Assembly (NCBI GenBank): GCA_913058245.1
Contig: CAJXQJ010000008.1
Coordinates: 103,348 to 167,347, forward strand
DNA: 64,000 nucleotides
Source: an uncultured Colwellia sp.
GTDB lineage: Bacteria; Pseudomonadota; Gammaproteobacteria; Enterobacterales; Alteromonadaceae
Direction of reading: 5' to 3'
Below, one piece after another: positions 54,855 to 64,000 of this stretch. The notes under the pieces were generated by a model. That model saw nothing but the letters and a program-made list of their open reading frames with translations. It was not told the origin of the DNA and did not search any database. The translations under genes and the position numbers were made by a program. How positions within the stretch are numbered: position 1 is the stretch's first letter; the number at the start of each line of letters is the position of its first letter.

Positions 54855-55619
54855 CTACTCTTCGGTGGTACTAATTGTACGTTTGCTTTCAGCAAGATAA
54901 TTCTTCAATAAACCTTCAATAACACGAGGATTTTGGCCATCTTGAATACCTAGCACGGCATCAAGAATCAGCTGTTGGTTCATTTTTTCTTCATTTAAAC
55001 GCAATTTAAGTTTATTGGCGATAGGAATGGCAATAACGTTAGCTAGAAAGGCACCATAAAGCGTTGTAAGTAAGGCTACCGCCATCGCAGGACCAATAGC
55101 TTTTGGATCATCCATGTTTGATAACATAGCAACTAGACCGATTAAGGTACCTATCATTCCCATCGCTGGCGCAACATCTGCTAATCCCATCATCATACCG
55201 ATACCCGTTTCATGACGCTCACTGGTCAAGGTGATATCTTTTTGTAAGGTACCTCGCACTACATCAGCATCGTGGCCATCAACAAGCATATCAACACCTT
55301 TCTGCATAAAGGCATTCGAAATTTCAGCTTCTTCTAATGCTAAAAAGCCACCTTTACGTGCTGCATCAGCCATTTCAACTGACTTTTCAATAAGCTCATC
55401 AGGTTGTTCAATTTTAAATAAGAACGCCTTTCCGGCAATTTTTCCGATAGTGAAAAACTGTCCCATATTATAATTAGAAAGCACGACGAATATTGATCCA
55501 CAAAAAACGATCAATATCGATTGAGTATCAACGAACATATTAATGTCGCCACCTAAGATCATTGCCATTACAATAAAGCCAATAGCGCCAACCATTCCCA
55601 ATAGCGTTGCTAAATCCAC
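54855..55619 (-). CDS. pomA: Sodium-type flagellar stator protein PomA
   Basis: A protein of about 254 residues with four membrane helices. VDLATLLGMVGAIGFIVMAMILGG starts it. The cytoplasmic loop contains MADAARKGGFLALEE, which contacts the rotor. ADVAPAMGMIGTLIGLVAMLSNMDDPKAIGPAMA-type text (read LADVAPAMGMIGTLIG) is the channel region of helices 3-4. GTG 55619 with GGAGG 5 bases upstream is the start; the upstream TTG is not needed. No other flagellar gene is in the window. Confidence 0.95.
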   Translation of the reverse strand: MDLATLLGMVGAIGFIVMAMILGGDINMFVDTQSILIVFCGSIFVVLSNYNMGQFFTIGKIAGKAFLFKIEQPDELIEKSVEMADAARKGGFLALEEAEISNAFMQKGVDMLVDGHDADVVRGTLQKDITLTSERHETGIGMMMGLADVAPAMGMIGTLIGLVAMLSNMDDPKAIGPAMAVALLTTLYGAFLANVIAIPIANKLKLRLNEEKMNQQLILDAVLGIQDGQNPRVIEGLLKNYLAESKRTISTTEE

Positions 55620-55853
55620 AAATGCCTCCAATAAATTCTTTAGATATACTCGCTAAGTTGATAATACCTGATGAATAGGTGTTAGGCGAATACTTATATT
55701 TTTCCGTATACTCGTATTATCGCCCATATTGTCAATAACTTAACCAGCAATTTTTATTATATTTCCAACCGGCTTAATTTCATCATTAATTGACCCAGCG
55801 CCTAAGCTAAGGTAAGTTTGCGCCTAGAGTTCATATCAGGCTGAAAAAAGTCC

Positions 55854-56108
55854 ATGGCAAGAAAGAAAATCGAGAATTTAAGCTTCGAAGAGTCCTTAGC
55901 TGAATTAGAAAATATTGTACAAGACTTAGAACAAGGCGAGCTTAGTCTTGAAGATTCTATGACTTTATTTGAACGCGGCTTAACATTAAGTCAGCACAAT
56001 CAAGAGAAGCTACAAGGTGCCGAGCAGCAAATTAATATTCTGCTTGAAAAAAATGGCAAAGCACAACTGGAATCATTTGTTGTTGATGAGAATAATACCA
56101 GTGACTAA
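55854..56108 (+). CDS. xseB: Exonuclease VII small subunit
   Basis: An 84-residue helical protein. LSFEESLAELENIVQDLEQGELSLEDS is the family hallmark. It binds the XseA large subunit to form the single-strand nuclease exonuclease VII. It overlaps the ispA start by 8 bp, the common xseB-ispA-dxs arrangement. Confidence 0.97.
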   Translation: MARKKIENLSFEESLAELENIVQDLEQGELSLEDSMTLFERGLTLSQHNQEKLQGAEQQINILLEKNGKAQLESFVVDENNTSD

Positions 56109-56991
56109 ACTTACCAATATTGAGCAAGTACAAGCACGCATTGATGCTTACTTGATCAGTAAACTCGACAACTTGCCGATTAATGATGAAAAACTACACG
56201 CCGCCATGCGATATGGTTTGCTCATTGGTGGTAAGCGCATGCGCCCTTATCTTGCATATATCACAGGCGAAGCACTGAATGCGAAACAAAGTGATATTGA
56301 TGGTGTTGCCGCAGCATTAGAATGTATTCATGCTTATTCATTATTGCATGACGATTTACCCGCAATGGACGATGATGACTTACGTCGTGGGCAACCAACT
56401 TGCCATAAAGCATTTGACGAAGCGACAGCTATTCTTGCTGGCGACAGTCTACAAACTTTAGCATTTGATATTATTGCTAATCACCCATTTTCAGCTGACA
56501 TTGCTGCAAAACGTATCGAACTATTGCGACTCTTGGTAAATGCCAGTGGCTACCAAGGTATGTGCGGCGGACAAGCCTTGGATTTAGCCGCTACCGGTAA
56601 AGCAATTTCATTACAAGAATTAGAAACCTTACATTCATTAAAAACTGGCGCATTACTCGAAGCGTCAGTGATGATGGCTGCACAATGCAGCACAATAGCT
56701 TCAGACAACGATAAAAAACAATTGGCTCACTTTGCCAAGCTTATTGGTCTTGCATACCAAGTTCGTGACGATATTATTGACATAACGTCAACAGAAGAAG
56801 AGCTAGGAAAACCTGCAGGTTCTGATCTTGAAGCTAATAAAAGCACCTACCCAGCCTTACTTGGTTTAGCGGGTGCGCAAGAAAAAGCTGACAACTTATA
56901 TCAACAAGCGCTTCAAGCTTTAGCGACTTTGCCCTACAATACACAGAATTTATCCGATTTTGCGACCTTCATCATTAATCGCAAACATTAA
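56101..56991 (+). CDS. ispA: Farnesyl diphosphate synthase (geranyltranstransferase)
   Basis: A 296-residue prenyl transferase that extends DMAPP with IPP to farnesyl diphosphate for quinones, undecaprenol and haem O. The first Asp-rich motif is LLHDDLPAMDDDDLRRGQP, the second is YQVRDDIIDI, and GGKRMRPYLAY binds IPP. The frame continues upstream within xseB, but the GTG at 56101 (overlapping the xseB stop) gives a normal N-terminus; ATG 56086 is an alternative. Second of three genes in the isoprenoid operon. Confidence 0.96.
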   Translation: MTKLTNIEQVQARIDAYLISKLDNLPINDEKLHAAMRYGLLIGGKRMRPYLAYITGEALNAKQSDIDGVAAALECIHAYSLLHDDLPAMDDDDLRRGQPTCHKAFDEATAILAGDSLQTLAFDIIANHPFSADIAAKRIELLRLLVNASGYQGMCGGQALDLAATGKAISLQELETLHSLKTGALLEASVMMAAQCSTIASDNDKKQLAHFAKLIGLAYQVRDDIIDITSTEEELGKPAGSDLEANKSTYPALLGLAGAQEKADNLYQQALQALATLPYNTQNLSDFATFIINRKH

Positions 56992-57014
56992 TATTTTAAA
57001 TTAAATAGAATAAT

Positions 57015-58895
57015 ATGACTACGAACCTAACTGAATACCCTTTACTGGCTAACATCAATACTCCTGATGATTTACGTAAATTAGATCAAAATCAATTGGC
57101 ACAAACCAGCGAAGAATTAAGACGTTACCTATTAAATTCAGTCAGTAAAAGTAGTGGCCATTTTGCCTCAGGTTTAGGGACTATCGAACTAACCGTTGCC
57201 TTACATTATGTTTATAACACTCCCTTTGATCATTTAATTTGGGATGTTGGACATCAAGCATACCCACATAAAATATTAACTGGTCGACGTGACCAATTAC
57301 ATACCATACGCCAAAAAGATGGCTTACACCCATTTCCATGGCGTGAAGAAAGTGAATACGATGTATTGAGTGTTGGTCATTCAAGTACTTCAATTTCCGC
57401 AGCACTCGGTATGGCTGTTGCGGCTGAAAAAGAAGCGAAAAATCGTAAAGTAGTTGCCGTTATCGGTGATGGCGCTATGACCGCTGGTATGGCATTTGAA
57501 GCATTAAATCACGCCGGTGATATCAACAAAGATATGTTGGTGATTTTAAACGACAATGAAATGTCAATTTCAGAAAACGTTGGCGCATTAAATAATCACT
57601 TAGCAAAAATGTTATCGGGAAGCTTATATACTGGTATTCGTGAAGGTAGTAAGCGCATACTTAATAACATTCCACCTATTAAAGAATTAGCAAGTCGTGC
57701 TGAAGAGCACTTGAAAGGCATGGTGGTACCAAGTACATTTTTTGAAGAGCTAGGGTTTAATTATATCGGCCCAATTGACGGCCATGATGTAGATGGCTTA
57801 GTTGATACTATTTCGAATATGCGTAACCTTAAAGGGCCACAAATACTGCACATTGCCACAAAAAAAGGTAAGGGTTACCAGCAGGCAGAGCAAGACCCTA
57901 TTAAATATCACGCCGTACCTAAATTTGACCATACAGAAACGAGCTTACCAAAAAGTGCACCGAGTTTACCGACTTACTCTGCAATCTTCGGTGACTGGTT
58001 ATGTAAAACCGCCGAACAAGATGCAAACCTGGCAGCAATTACGCCAGCTATGCGCGAAGGCTCAGGCATGGTTGAATTTAGCCAACGCTTCCCACAACAA
58101 TATTATGATGTTGCGATTGCCGAGCAGCACGCAGTAACCTTTGCTGCTGGCTTAGCCATAGGTGGTCGTAAACCTGTCGTTGCTATTTACTCAAGCTTCC
58201 TACAACGCGGGTATGATCAATTAATTCATGATGTTGCCATTCAAAATTTACCTGTGCTTTTTGCCATTGACCGTGCTGGTATTGTTGGTGCTGATGGTCC
58301 AACCCATCAAGGCTCATTTGATTTAAGCTTTATGCGCTGTATTCCAAATATCACTATAATGACACCGTCAGATGAACGCGAATGTCAGTTGATGTTAAAT
58401 ACCGGTTATCAGTTAAATTCCCCAGCTGCTGTTCGTTACCCACGTGGCAGTGGCAATGGCGCGACTTTGCCAACAATTAATGAAACCATCGAAGTAGGTA
58501 AAAGTAAGCAAATTCGCGCAATAACAGAAAATGAGCTAGAAACTAAAATTGCTATCCTCAACTTTGGTACCACTTTAGCGGAAGCGAAATTAGCGGCAGA
58601 TTCACTAGATACGACGCTAATCGATATGCGCTTTGTTAAGCCGCTAGATACTGCAATTATCAACGAATTATGTGCTACCCATGATGTAATAGTTACTGTA
58701 GAAGATAATGCCATTGCAGGCGGTGCAGGCTCTGCAGTTAACGAATTTATTCTGAATCAAGGAATGATGAAAAAAGTACTTAATATTGGCTTACCTGATA
58801 ACTTTATTAAGCACGGTACACAGGCAGAAATTCATCAAGAATTGGGGCTCGATAGCCAAGGCATCATTGAAAAAATAAAGCAATTTATGGCTTAG
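57015..58895 (+). CDS. dxs: 1-deoxy-D-xylulose-5-phosphate synthase
   Basis: A 626-residue thiamine diphosphate enzyme that joins pyruvate and glyceraldehyde 3-phosphate in the first step of the MEP isoprenoid pathway. The cofactor motif is [22 protein letters not shown] to [13 protein letters not shown]. The transketolase pyrimidine domain shows [17 protein letters not shown]. The third domain starts at about 495 and ends in KQFMA. It lies 23 bp after ispA. Confidence 0.98.
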   Translation: MTTNLTEYPLLANINTPDDLRKLDQNQLAQTSEELRRYLLNSVSKSSGHFASGLGTIELTVALHYVYNTPFDHLIWDVGHQAYPHKILTGRRDQLHTIRQKDGLHPFPWREESEYDVLSVGHSSTSISAALGMAVAAEKEAKNRKVVAVIGDGAMTAGMAFEALNHAGDINKDMLVILNDNEMSISENVGALNNHLAKMLSGSLYTGIREGSKRILNNIPPIKELASRAEEHLKGMVVPSTFFEELGFNYIGPIDGHDVDGLVDTISNMRNLKGPQILHIATKKGKGYQQAEQDPIKYHAVPKFDHTETSLPKSAPSLPTYSAIFGDWLCKTAEQDANLAAITPAMREGSGMVEFSQRFPQQYYDVAIAEQHAVTFAAGLAIGGRKPVVAIYSSFLQRGYDQLIHDVAIQNLPVLFAIDRAGIVGADGPTHQGSFDLSFMRCIPNITIMTPSDERECQLMLNTGYQLNSPAAVRYPRGSGNGATLPTINETIEVGKSKQIRAITENELETKIAILNFGTTLAEAKLAADSLDTTLIDMRFVKPLDTAIINELCATHDVIVTVEDNAIAGGAGSAVNEFILNQGMMKKVLNIGLPDNFIKHGTQAEIHQELGLDSQGIIEKIKQFMA

Positions 58896-58940
58896 GCAAT
58901 ACGCTTCAATAAAACTCTTAAAAGCCAAAAGCGACTAAAC

Positions 58941-58978
58941 AAAAAAGCGATTTGAATAACTTCAAATCGCTTTTTTAA
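58941..58978. terminator. Bidirectional terminator between dxs and ribBX
   Basis: Perfect 16-bp stem, AAAAAAGCGATTTGAA (58941-58956) with its complement (58961-58976), and a four-base loop. Confidence 0.95.
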
Positions 58979-59046
58979 TATTAGTTACTGCATGTTGTTA
59001 TATAAACCAAGTAAAAGCAACATACAGTGTTAAACACAATACATGC

Positions 59047-60156
59047 TTAGTCAGCAATATATTCAACCACTTCTAAGCCAAAGCCTGATAGTGAATGATA
59101 TTTAGTTTGCGAGCTCAATAAGCGCATTTTACTAACACCTAAGTTAGCAAGAATTTGCGAGCCAACACCAACATTCCGTGAGCCAACATGACGCTTAACT
59201 TCTTTTACACTTTCACCAGCATCTAGCTTGGCATATTTTTCAACTTGGGAAATTAGTTCCATCGGCGACTCATGTTTACCTAGTAACACCAAGACACCGC
59301 CTTCTTTACCAATTTTTTCTAACGCATCAGCCATCGGCCATTTAGCAACACTTTCACGCTGACTAAATAGTAAATCTCTAAAGGTATTCTCTAAATGAAC
59401 ACGCACTAACGTTGGCTCTTCAGCTTTAATTTCGCCTTTCGTTAAAGCAAAATGAGCTTGTCCATCAATAGTATCTTTAAATACTGTTAAATCAAAATCA
59501 CCAAATGCCGTTGGTAGCTTGCATTGAGAAATACGCTCAATAGTTGTTTCATTCGCATTTCGGTATTCAATTAAATCGGCAATAGTGCCCATTTTTACGC
59601 CATGTTTTTCAGCGATAATCTCTAAATCTGGGCGACGCGCCATAGTGCCGTCTTCATTCAAAATTTCAACAATAACAGCAGCAGCTTCTAGCCCAGCTAA
59701 CCGTGCTAAATCAACACCAGCTTCCGTATGGCCAGCACGATTTAATACGCCGCCATCTTTGGCAATAAGTGGAAAAATATGACCAGGTTGCACTATCGAG
59801 TTATGATCTGCGTCTTTAGCGACAGCCGCTAAAACTGTTGTCGCACGATCTGCCGCAGAAATACCAGTTGTTACGCCTTCAGCTGCCTCAATTGACACAG
59901 TAAAGTTAGTAGTAAATTGTGCGTCATTTTTATCAACCATCAATGGCAATTTTAACGCCTCACAGCGATCAGCCGACATCGGCATACAAATAAGACCACG
60001 ACCATGTGTTGCCATAAAGTTAATTGCTTCTGGTGTAACTTTCTCTGCCGCCATAATGAAGTCACCTTCATTTTCGCGATCTTCATCATCCATTAAGATG
60101 ACCATTTTACCTTGAGCTATATCGTCGATAATCTCTTGTGGCGTGTGTAAATTCAT
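59047..60156 (-). CDS. ribBX: DHBP synthase with degenerate GTP cyclohydrolase II domain (RibBX type)
   Basis: A 369-residue fusion. Residues 1-205 are 3,4-dihydroxy-2-butanone-4-phosphate synthase, with [29 protein letters not shown] and [17 protein letters not shown] all intact. The second half resembles GTP cyclohydrolase II, but the zinc site of real RibA (SECLTGD...RCDCG) reads [17 protein letters not shown] with no Cys. The cyclohydrolase is therefore predicted inactive, and a separate RibA should exist elsewhere. Such RibBX proteins are known from many Proteobacteria including Shewanella. ATG 60156 with GAGG upstream is the start, just after the ribE stop. Confidence 0.93.
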   Translation of the reverse strand: MNLHTPQEIIDDIAQGKMVILMDDEDRENEGDFIMAAEKVTPEAINFMATHGRGLICMPMSADRCEALKLPLMVDKNDAQFTTNFTVSIEAAEGVTTGISAADRATTVLAAVAKDADHNSIVQPGHIFPLIAKDGGVLNRAGHTEAGVDLARLAGLEAAAVIVEILNEDGTMARRPDLEIIAEKHGVKMGTIADLIEYRNANETTIERISQCKLPTAFGDFDLTVFKDTIDGQAHFALTKGEIKAEEPTLVRVHLENTFRDLLFSQRESVAKWPMADALEKIGKEGGVLVLLGKHESPMELISQVEKYAKLDAGESVKEVKRHVGSRNVGVGSQILANLGVSKMRLLSSQTKYHSLSGFGLEVVEYIAD

Positions 60157-60166
60157 GACAACCTCT

Positions 60167-60826
60167 TTATTTAATAAAACCACTACGCGCTAATAGCGCA
60201 TGCGTAACACCTGACTCTGTTGGTTTATCAGCCGTTTGCTTGGTAAGTAATCTTTCTATGTAGCGGGCAATCAAATCAACTTCGAGGTTAACTTTACTGC
60301 CAACTTGGTATTTATTGATAATTGTTTGCTCTGTGGTATGCGGAACTATCGTTAAACGAAATTTATCTTCCGTTAAACTATTCACAGTTAAACTCGTTCC
60401 GTCAATGGTAATAGAGCCCTTTTCGGCAATATATGCCGACAACTCGGCTGGCATAGTTAACCAATAATCAATGCTGTTGCCTTTATGTTCAATAGCAGTA
60501 ATTTCGCTTACCGCATCAACATGCCCTGAAACCATATGACCGCCGAAACGAGTCGTTGGCAGCATAGCTTTTTCAAGATTTACGCTGTCACCTATTTGAT
60601 AATGCGCTAAACCAGTTCTAGTTAATGTTTCACTCGAAACATCAGCACTAAAACTGGCATTATCAAACGCAACAACTGTTAAACAAATACCATTCGTCGC
60701 GATAGAATCGCCTAATTTAACATCTGATAAGTCAAGTCCCCCGGTGGCTATTGTGACTCGTGCGCCATCACCCGAGGTATTAATTGCTTTTAACTGGCCA
60801 ACGGCCTCTATAATTCCTGTAAACAT
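60167..60826 (-). CDS. ribE: Riboflavin synthase alpha chain
   Basis: A 219-residue enzyme (also called RibC) that dismutates two lumazines into riboflavin. Two tandem barrel domains each begin with a lumazine motif: [13 protein letters not shown] with [13 protein letters not shown], and [16 protein letters not shown] with [13 protein letters not shown]. It lies between ribD and ribBX in one transcript. The ribH and nusB genes that often follow ribBA are absent here. Confidence 0.96.
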   Translation of the reverse strand: MFTGIIEAVGQLKAINTSGDGARVTIATGGLDLSDVKLGDSIATNGICLTVVAFDNASFSADVSSETLTRTGLAHYQIGDSVNLEKAMLPTTRFGGHMVSGHVDAVSEITAIEHKGNSIDYWLTMPAELSAYIAEKGSITIDGTSLTVNSLTEDKFRLTIVPHTTEQTIINKYQVGSKVNLEVDLIARYIERLLTKQTADKPTESGVTHALLARSGFIK

Positions 60827-60895
60827 TGACTATTTATGCCTATTTAATTCTCTTGTTAAAAGCGACTGCTACTTCTAGCCACCACACACTTACTA

Positions 60896-62023
60896 TTAAT
60901 GAGTAAATTTTGCCGTTATGCGAATATCTTTACCGACCATACGTGTATCCGTTATTTCAATGTTTTTCGCATCAGACAATTGCAAAATATTTGGCATATT
61001 CACTAAACTTTTGCCATCACTACCAAGTAATTTCGGTGCTTGAAATAACACTAACTCATCAACTAAATTTTCACCAATAAAAGCCCCGGCTAGCTGAGCA
61101 CCTGACTCAACCAAAACATCATTTAAGCCTTGTTTGGCTAAGAATGACAATAACAGCTCAAGATCAATGTAATCACTGCCAGCAACTTTTGGAATACAAA
61201 CTTGTTCTACAGAATGAGGCCAAGTTTGGCTGTTTTCAATGGTATGGCGAATTAATAATATTTTACCTGATTGCTGAAAAATTGGCAGATCGGAAGTTAA
61301 GCGATTTTTGCCATCAATAATAATACGAACCGGTTGCCTTACATCATCTTCAGCGTAACGATTTTTCAATTCACCTAGTGCTTGCCAGCGTACATTCATT
61401 TTAGCTTGGTCAAAAAGTACCGAGTCAGCGCCGCAAATAACACCGCAACTTTGCGCTCGTAACCTTTGTACATCTGTGCGTGCTTGGCTACCCGTTATCC
61501 ACAGGCTTTCGCCACTTGCCATCGCTGTTTTACCATCTAAACTGGCGGCCAGTTTGCAACGTACATAAGGTTTTTGGGTAGTCATTAAATGAATAAAACC
61601 AGGATTAAGCTCTCGGGCATCTTGTTCGAGTAAGCCAAATTGCGTACTTATGCCTTTGGCTTCTAATATTTTTAACCCTCGGCCAGAAACTTTAGGGTTA
61701 GGGTCAACCATAGCGGCAATAACATGCTTAACTTGTGCTTTAACGAGAGCTTCGGCGCAGGGTGGCGTTAATCCGTAATGACTGCATGGCTCTAATGTGA
61801 CATAAGCTGTTGCGCCTTTTGCTTTCTCACCTGCCTGTGCTAATGCATGTACCTCAGCATGGCCCTCTCCTGCTTTTTTATGAAAGCCTTCTCCAACTAT
61901 TTCACCATTTTTTACCAAGACACAACCCACCCTAGGGTTAGGAGACGTAGTATAATGTCCATGCCTTGCTAATTGGATAGCACGCTGCATAAATTGATGA
62001 TCTTCAGTTGAAAAGCTTGTCAT
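60896..62023 (-). CDS. ribD: Bifunctional riboflavin deaminase/reductase
   Basis: A 375-residue enzyme for the second and third steps after GTP ring opening. The N-terminal deaminase has the zinc motif GHAEVHALAQAG and VTLEPCSHYGLTPPCAEAL. The C-terminal reductase (from about 150) shows VRCKLAASLDGKTAMASGES and LVESGAQLAGAFI. It follows nrdR by 55 bp, the usual nrdR-ribD linkage. Confidence 0.97.
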   Translation of the reverse strand: MTSFSTEDHQFMQRAIQLARHGHYTTSPNPRVGCVLVKNGEIVGEGFHKKAGEGHAEVHALAQAGEKAKGATAYVTLEPCSHYGLTPPCAEALVKAQVKHVIAAMVDPNPKVSGRGLKILEAKGISTQFGLLEQDARELNPGFIHLMTTQKPYVRCKLAASLDGKTAMASGESLWITGSQARTDVQRLRAQSCGVICGADSVLFDQAKMNVRWQALGELKNRYAEDDVRQPVRIIIDGKNRLTSDLPIFQQSGKILLIRHTIENSQTWPHSVEQVCIPKVAGSDYIDLELLLSFLAKQGLNDVLVESGAQLAGAFIGENLVDELVLFQAPKLLGSDGKSLVNMPNILQLSDAKNIEITDTRMVGKDIRITAKFTH

Positions 62024-62078
62024 TATGGCTCTCTGGATAACTTAAATAATGATTTAAATTTGTTTGTTAAAATAGTTC

Positions 62079-62534
62079 TTATTCGCTATCACCCAAGCGA
62101 GCAATTTCTTCACCAAACTCTTTAATATCTTCAAACGAGCGATACACTGAGGCGAAACGAATATAAGCCACTTTATCTAAACTCTTAAGCTGCTCCATAA
62201 TAATAGTTCCTAGCATTTCGCTAGAAACCTCGCGTTCGCCAGTGGCACGAAGTTTAGATTTCAGTTTATTAATGGATAACTCCATCTCTTCCGTACTCAC
62301 AGGCCTTTTTTCCAGTGCTCGCACTAAGCCATTACGCATTTTATCTTCATTAAATGGTTCACGTGAGCCGTCACGCTTAATAATGCGTGGCATAACGAGT
62401 TCTGCACTCTCAAAAGTAGTATAACGTTCATGGCACACTAAGCACTCACGACGGCGACGAACCTGATGGCCGTCAGAAACTAAGCGAGAGTCGATAACTT
62501 TTGTATCGGTGGCTGAACAGAAAGGACAATACAT
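62079..62534 (-). CDS. nrdR: NrdR, repressor of ribonucleotide reductase genes
   Basis: A 151-residue regulator. The zinc ribbon [17 protein letters not shown] with [16 protein letters not shown] binds DNA, and the ATP-cone domain (about 48-138) reads dNTP/ATP balance. It represses nrd genes at paired boxes; a good pair is seen before nrdJ at 25522-25569 in this window. It sits between glyA and ribD. Confidence 0.98.
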   Translation of the reverse strand: MYCPFCSATDTKVIDSRLVSDGHQVRRRRECLVCHERYTTFESAELVMPRIIKRDGSREPFNEDKMRNGLVRALEKRPVSTEEMELSINKLKSKLRATGEREVSSEMLGTIIMEQLKSLDKVAYIRFASVYRSFEDIKEFGEEIARLGDSE

Positions 62535-62678
62535 TAATGAGTTCCATAGTAACGAGTGATGATTAAAGTAAGTCGCTATTTTAATTGAAAACAGTTCATT
62601 AAGCTAAAAATCTTATTCGGAATTATAAAATTCTCAATAACGAGATATAAAAGTGCTGTTTATTTTCTTCAAGAAACA

Positions 62679-62710
62679 AAAAATGGCCACAAATTGTGAC
62701 CATTTTTAGA
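62679..62710 (-). terminator. Terminator of glyA
   Basis: Stem AAAAATGG (62679-62686) with CCATTTTT (62700-62707), an inner CACAA/TTGTG pairing and one mismatch. A second hairpin, AGAGC-TTTT-GCTCT, lies nearer the glyA stop (about 62731-62744). Confidence 0.8.
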
Positions 62711-62762
62711 TAATTCCGTTTTAGGTAAACAGAGCTTTTGCTCTCCGTTTATCTATAGGTAA

Positions 62763-64000
62763 TTACTTATAAACAGGGAAACGTGTACATAACTCCTTAA
62801 TACCCGCTTGTACATTTTTAATCGTTTCTTCATTGTTAATATCATCTAAAATATCACATACGAATGTTGTGATTGCCTTAGTTTCTTCAACACCAAAACC
62901 ACGACGAGTAATAGCTGGTGTACCTAAACGTAAGCCAGACGTTACAAATGGAGAACGAGGATCGTTTGGTACTGAGTTTTTATTTACTGTGATATGTGCA
63001 CGGCCAAGCGCTGCATCAGCATCTTTACCTGTGATATCTTTATCAATCAAATCAAGAAGTAACAAGTGATTCTCAGTACCGTTTGAAACGACTTTATAAC
63101 CACGTTCCTGTAATACCGCAACCATAGCTTTTGCGTTGTCTAATACGTTTTGTTGATACGCTTTAAACTCTGGCGCTAATGCTTCTTTAAACGCTACCGC
63201 TTTAGCAGCGATAATGTGCATTAATGGGCCACCTTGACCACCCGGGAATACAGCACTGTTTAACTTTTTGTATATAGCTTCGTCATCACAACCAGAAACA
63301 ATTAAGCCACCACGAGGGCCAGCTAAAGTTTTATGCGTGGTGGTGGTTACAACATGTGCATGTGGTACTGGGTTAGGGTATAAACCTGCCGCTACCAAAC
63401 CAGCAACGTGAGCCATATCAACGAAAAAGTATGCACCTACTTTATCGGCGATTTCACGCATACGCGCCCAATCAACAATACCAGAGAATGCAGAAAAGCC
63501 ACCGATGATCATTTCAGGTTTATGCTCAATAGCTAAACGCTCTAATTCAGCGTAATCAATATCGCCCGTTTCTGGGTGTAAGCCGTATTGAATAGCTTCG
63601 TAAGACTTACCAGAAAAGTTAACATGCGAACCATGAGTTAAATGTCCACCATGCGCTAAGCTCATACCTAACACTTTACCACCTGGAGAAACTAAGGCTT
63701 GAAAAACAGCAGCATTTGCTTGAGAACCAGCATGTGGTTGAACATTAGCATAAGTTGCACCAAATAATTCTTTAGCACGATCAATAGCTAACTGCTCTGC
63801 AACGTCAACATACTCACAACCACCGTAATAACGCTTACCAGGGTAACCTTCAGCGTATTTATTAGTTAGTTGTGAACCTTGGGCTTCAAGTACACGCGGG
63901 CTACAGTAATTTTCTGAAGCAATAAGTTCAATGTGTTCTTCTTGGCGAACAACTTCATTACTCATTGCTTGATAAAGTTCTGGATCAAAATCAGCAATAT
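62763..64000 (-). CDS. glyA: Serine hydroxymethyltransferase (5' end outside window)
   Basis: About 412 codons of a protein normally 417-420 long. The frame is still open at base 64000 and reads [22 protein letters not shown], so the true start lies just beyond the edge and the Met at 63965 is internal. The PLP lysine is in [30 protein letters not shown] and [15 protein letters not shown] are conserved. It converts serine and tetrahydrofolate to glycine and methylene-tetrahydrofolate. First gene before nrdR-ribD. Confidence 0.97.
   Translation of the reverse strand, partial: IADFDPELYQAMSNEVVRQEEHIELIASENYCSPRVLEAQGSQLTNKYAEGYPGKRYYGGCEYVDVAEQLAIDRAKELFGATYANVQPHAGSQANAAVFQALVSPGGKVLGMSLAHGGHLTHGSHVNFSGKSYEAIQYGLHPETGDIDYAELERLAIEHKPEMIIGGFSAFSGIVDWARMREIADKVGAYFFVDMAHVAGLVAAGLYPNPVPHAHVVTTTTHKTLAGPRGGLIVSGCDDEAIYKKLNSAVFPGGQGGPLMHIIAAKAVAFKEALAPEFKAYQQNVLDNAKAMVAVLQERGYKVVSNGTENHLLLLDLIDKDITGKDADAALGRAHITVNKNSVPNDPRSPFVTSGLRLGTPAITRRGFGVEETKAITTFVCDILDDINNEETIKNVQAGIKELCTRFPVYK

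Noticed and set aside
56017..56100. N-terminal extension of ispA inside xseB
   Set aside because: The extra 28 residues come from the xseB sequence in another frame; the family start fits GTG 56101.
58896..59046. Missing ribH/nusB as a local deletion
   Set aside because: The convergent dxs gene and a clean shared terminator show an orderly boundary; the genes are probably elsewhere.
1..64000. tRNA, rRNA, CRISPR arrays, insertion sequences, prophage, toxin-antitoxin or defence genes
   Set aside because: I looked for them on both strands and saw no sequence that supports any.

Overview
The window is a 64 kb piece of an AT-rich gammaproteobacterial chromosome. Gene content and order fit a marine Alteromonadales bacterium of the Colwelliaceae type (Colwellia or Thalassotalea-like). 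The reasons are the PomAB sodium-driven flagellar stator, the thiI / pomBA / xseB-ispA-dxs order, an NhaC antiporter, an SO_0444-type metal permease, a split class II ribonucleotide reductase as in Pseudomonas, and a RibBX-type riboflavin protein as in Shewanella. The genus is an inference. Nearly everything is core chromosome. I see no transposase, integrase, phage gene, CRISPR array, tRNA or rRNA.

Layout. 1-7 kb: the end of malate synthase G, a secreted orphan protein, a coupled ECF sigma / membrane anti-sigma / periplasmic coiled-coil operon, a small parvulin, and a methionine-sulfoxide repair group (msrPQ, a glutaredoxin, a DUF2058 protein). 7-12 kb: a four-gene molybdenum hydroxylase operon with its own nucleotidyltransferase and cysteine desulfurase. 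12-17 kb: penicillin acylase family protein, MAPEG protein, and pheA behind a readable PheL-type leader peptide and attenuator. 17-25 kb: small membrane proteins, an RND efflux pair, an AsmA-like protein, a small outer-membrane protein and an Aer-like chemoreceptor. 25-29 kb: nrdJa-nrdJb behind paired NrdR boxes. 29-34 kb: aroF-tyrA behind paired TyrR boxes, then acs.

34-43 kb: the rpsP-rimM-trmD-rplS operon and the ffh/ypjD/CNNM neighbourhood, into which an EamA transporter and an SO_0444-type permease are placed. 42.4-44.3 kb holds the two long non-coding stretches of most interest. The first is a compact cluster of DnaA boxes, GATC sites and an AT-rich block. The second holds two strong plus-strand terminators with no upstream gene, each preceded by a similar CCCTG(A/G)A(G/C)TG motif, which I read as a tandem pair of candidate small RNAs. 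44-54 kb: gshA, nhaC, a pseudouridine synthase, an NSS transporter, yajQ, a VanZ protein, a ketopantoate reductase-like gene and thiI. 54-64 kb: pomAB, xseB-ispA-dxs, then the convergent glyA-nrdR-ribD-ribE-ribBX cluster, which runs off the right edge.

How the genes connect. Aromatic amino-acid synthesis appears twice with two control modes: pheA by ribosome-mediated attenuation and aroF-tyrA by TyrR. The NrdR repressor at 62.1-62.5 kb has a matching operator in front of nrdJ at 25.5 kb. The isoprenoid genes ispA and dxs sit next to thiI-linked and riboflavin genes, as in many gammaproteobacteria. No whole undescribed multi-gene system is evident. The best candidates for something new are the tandem sRNA-like units, the DnaA/GATC cluster, the ECF three-gene module and the self-contained molybdenum hydroxylase operon.
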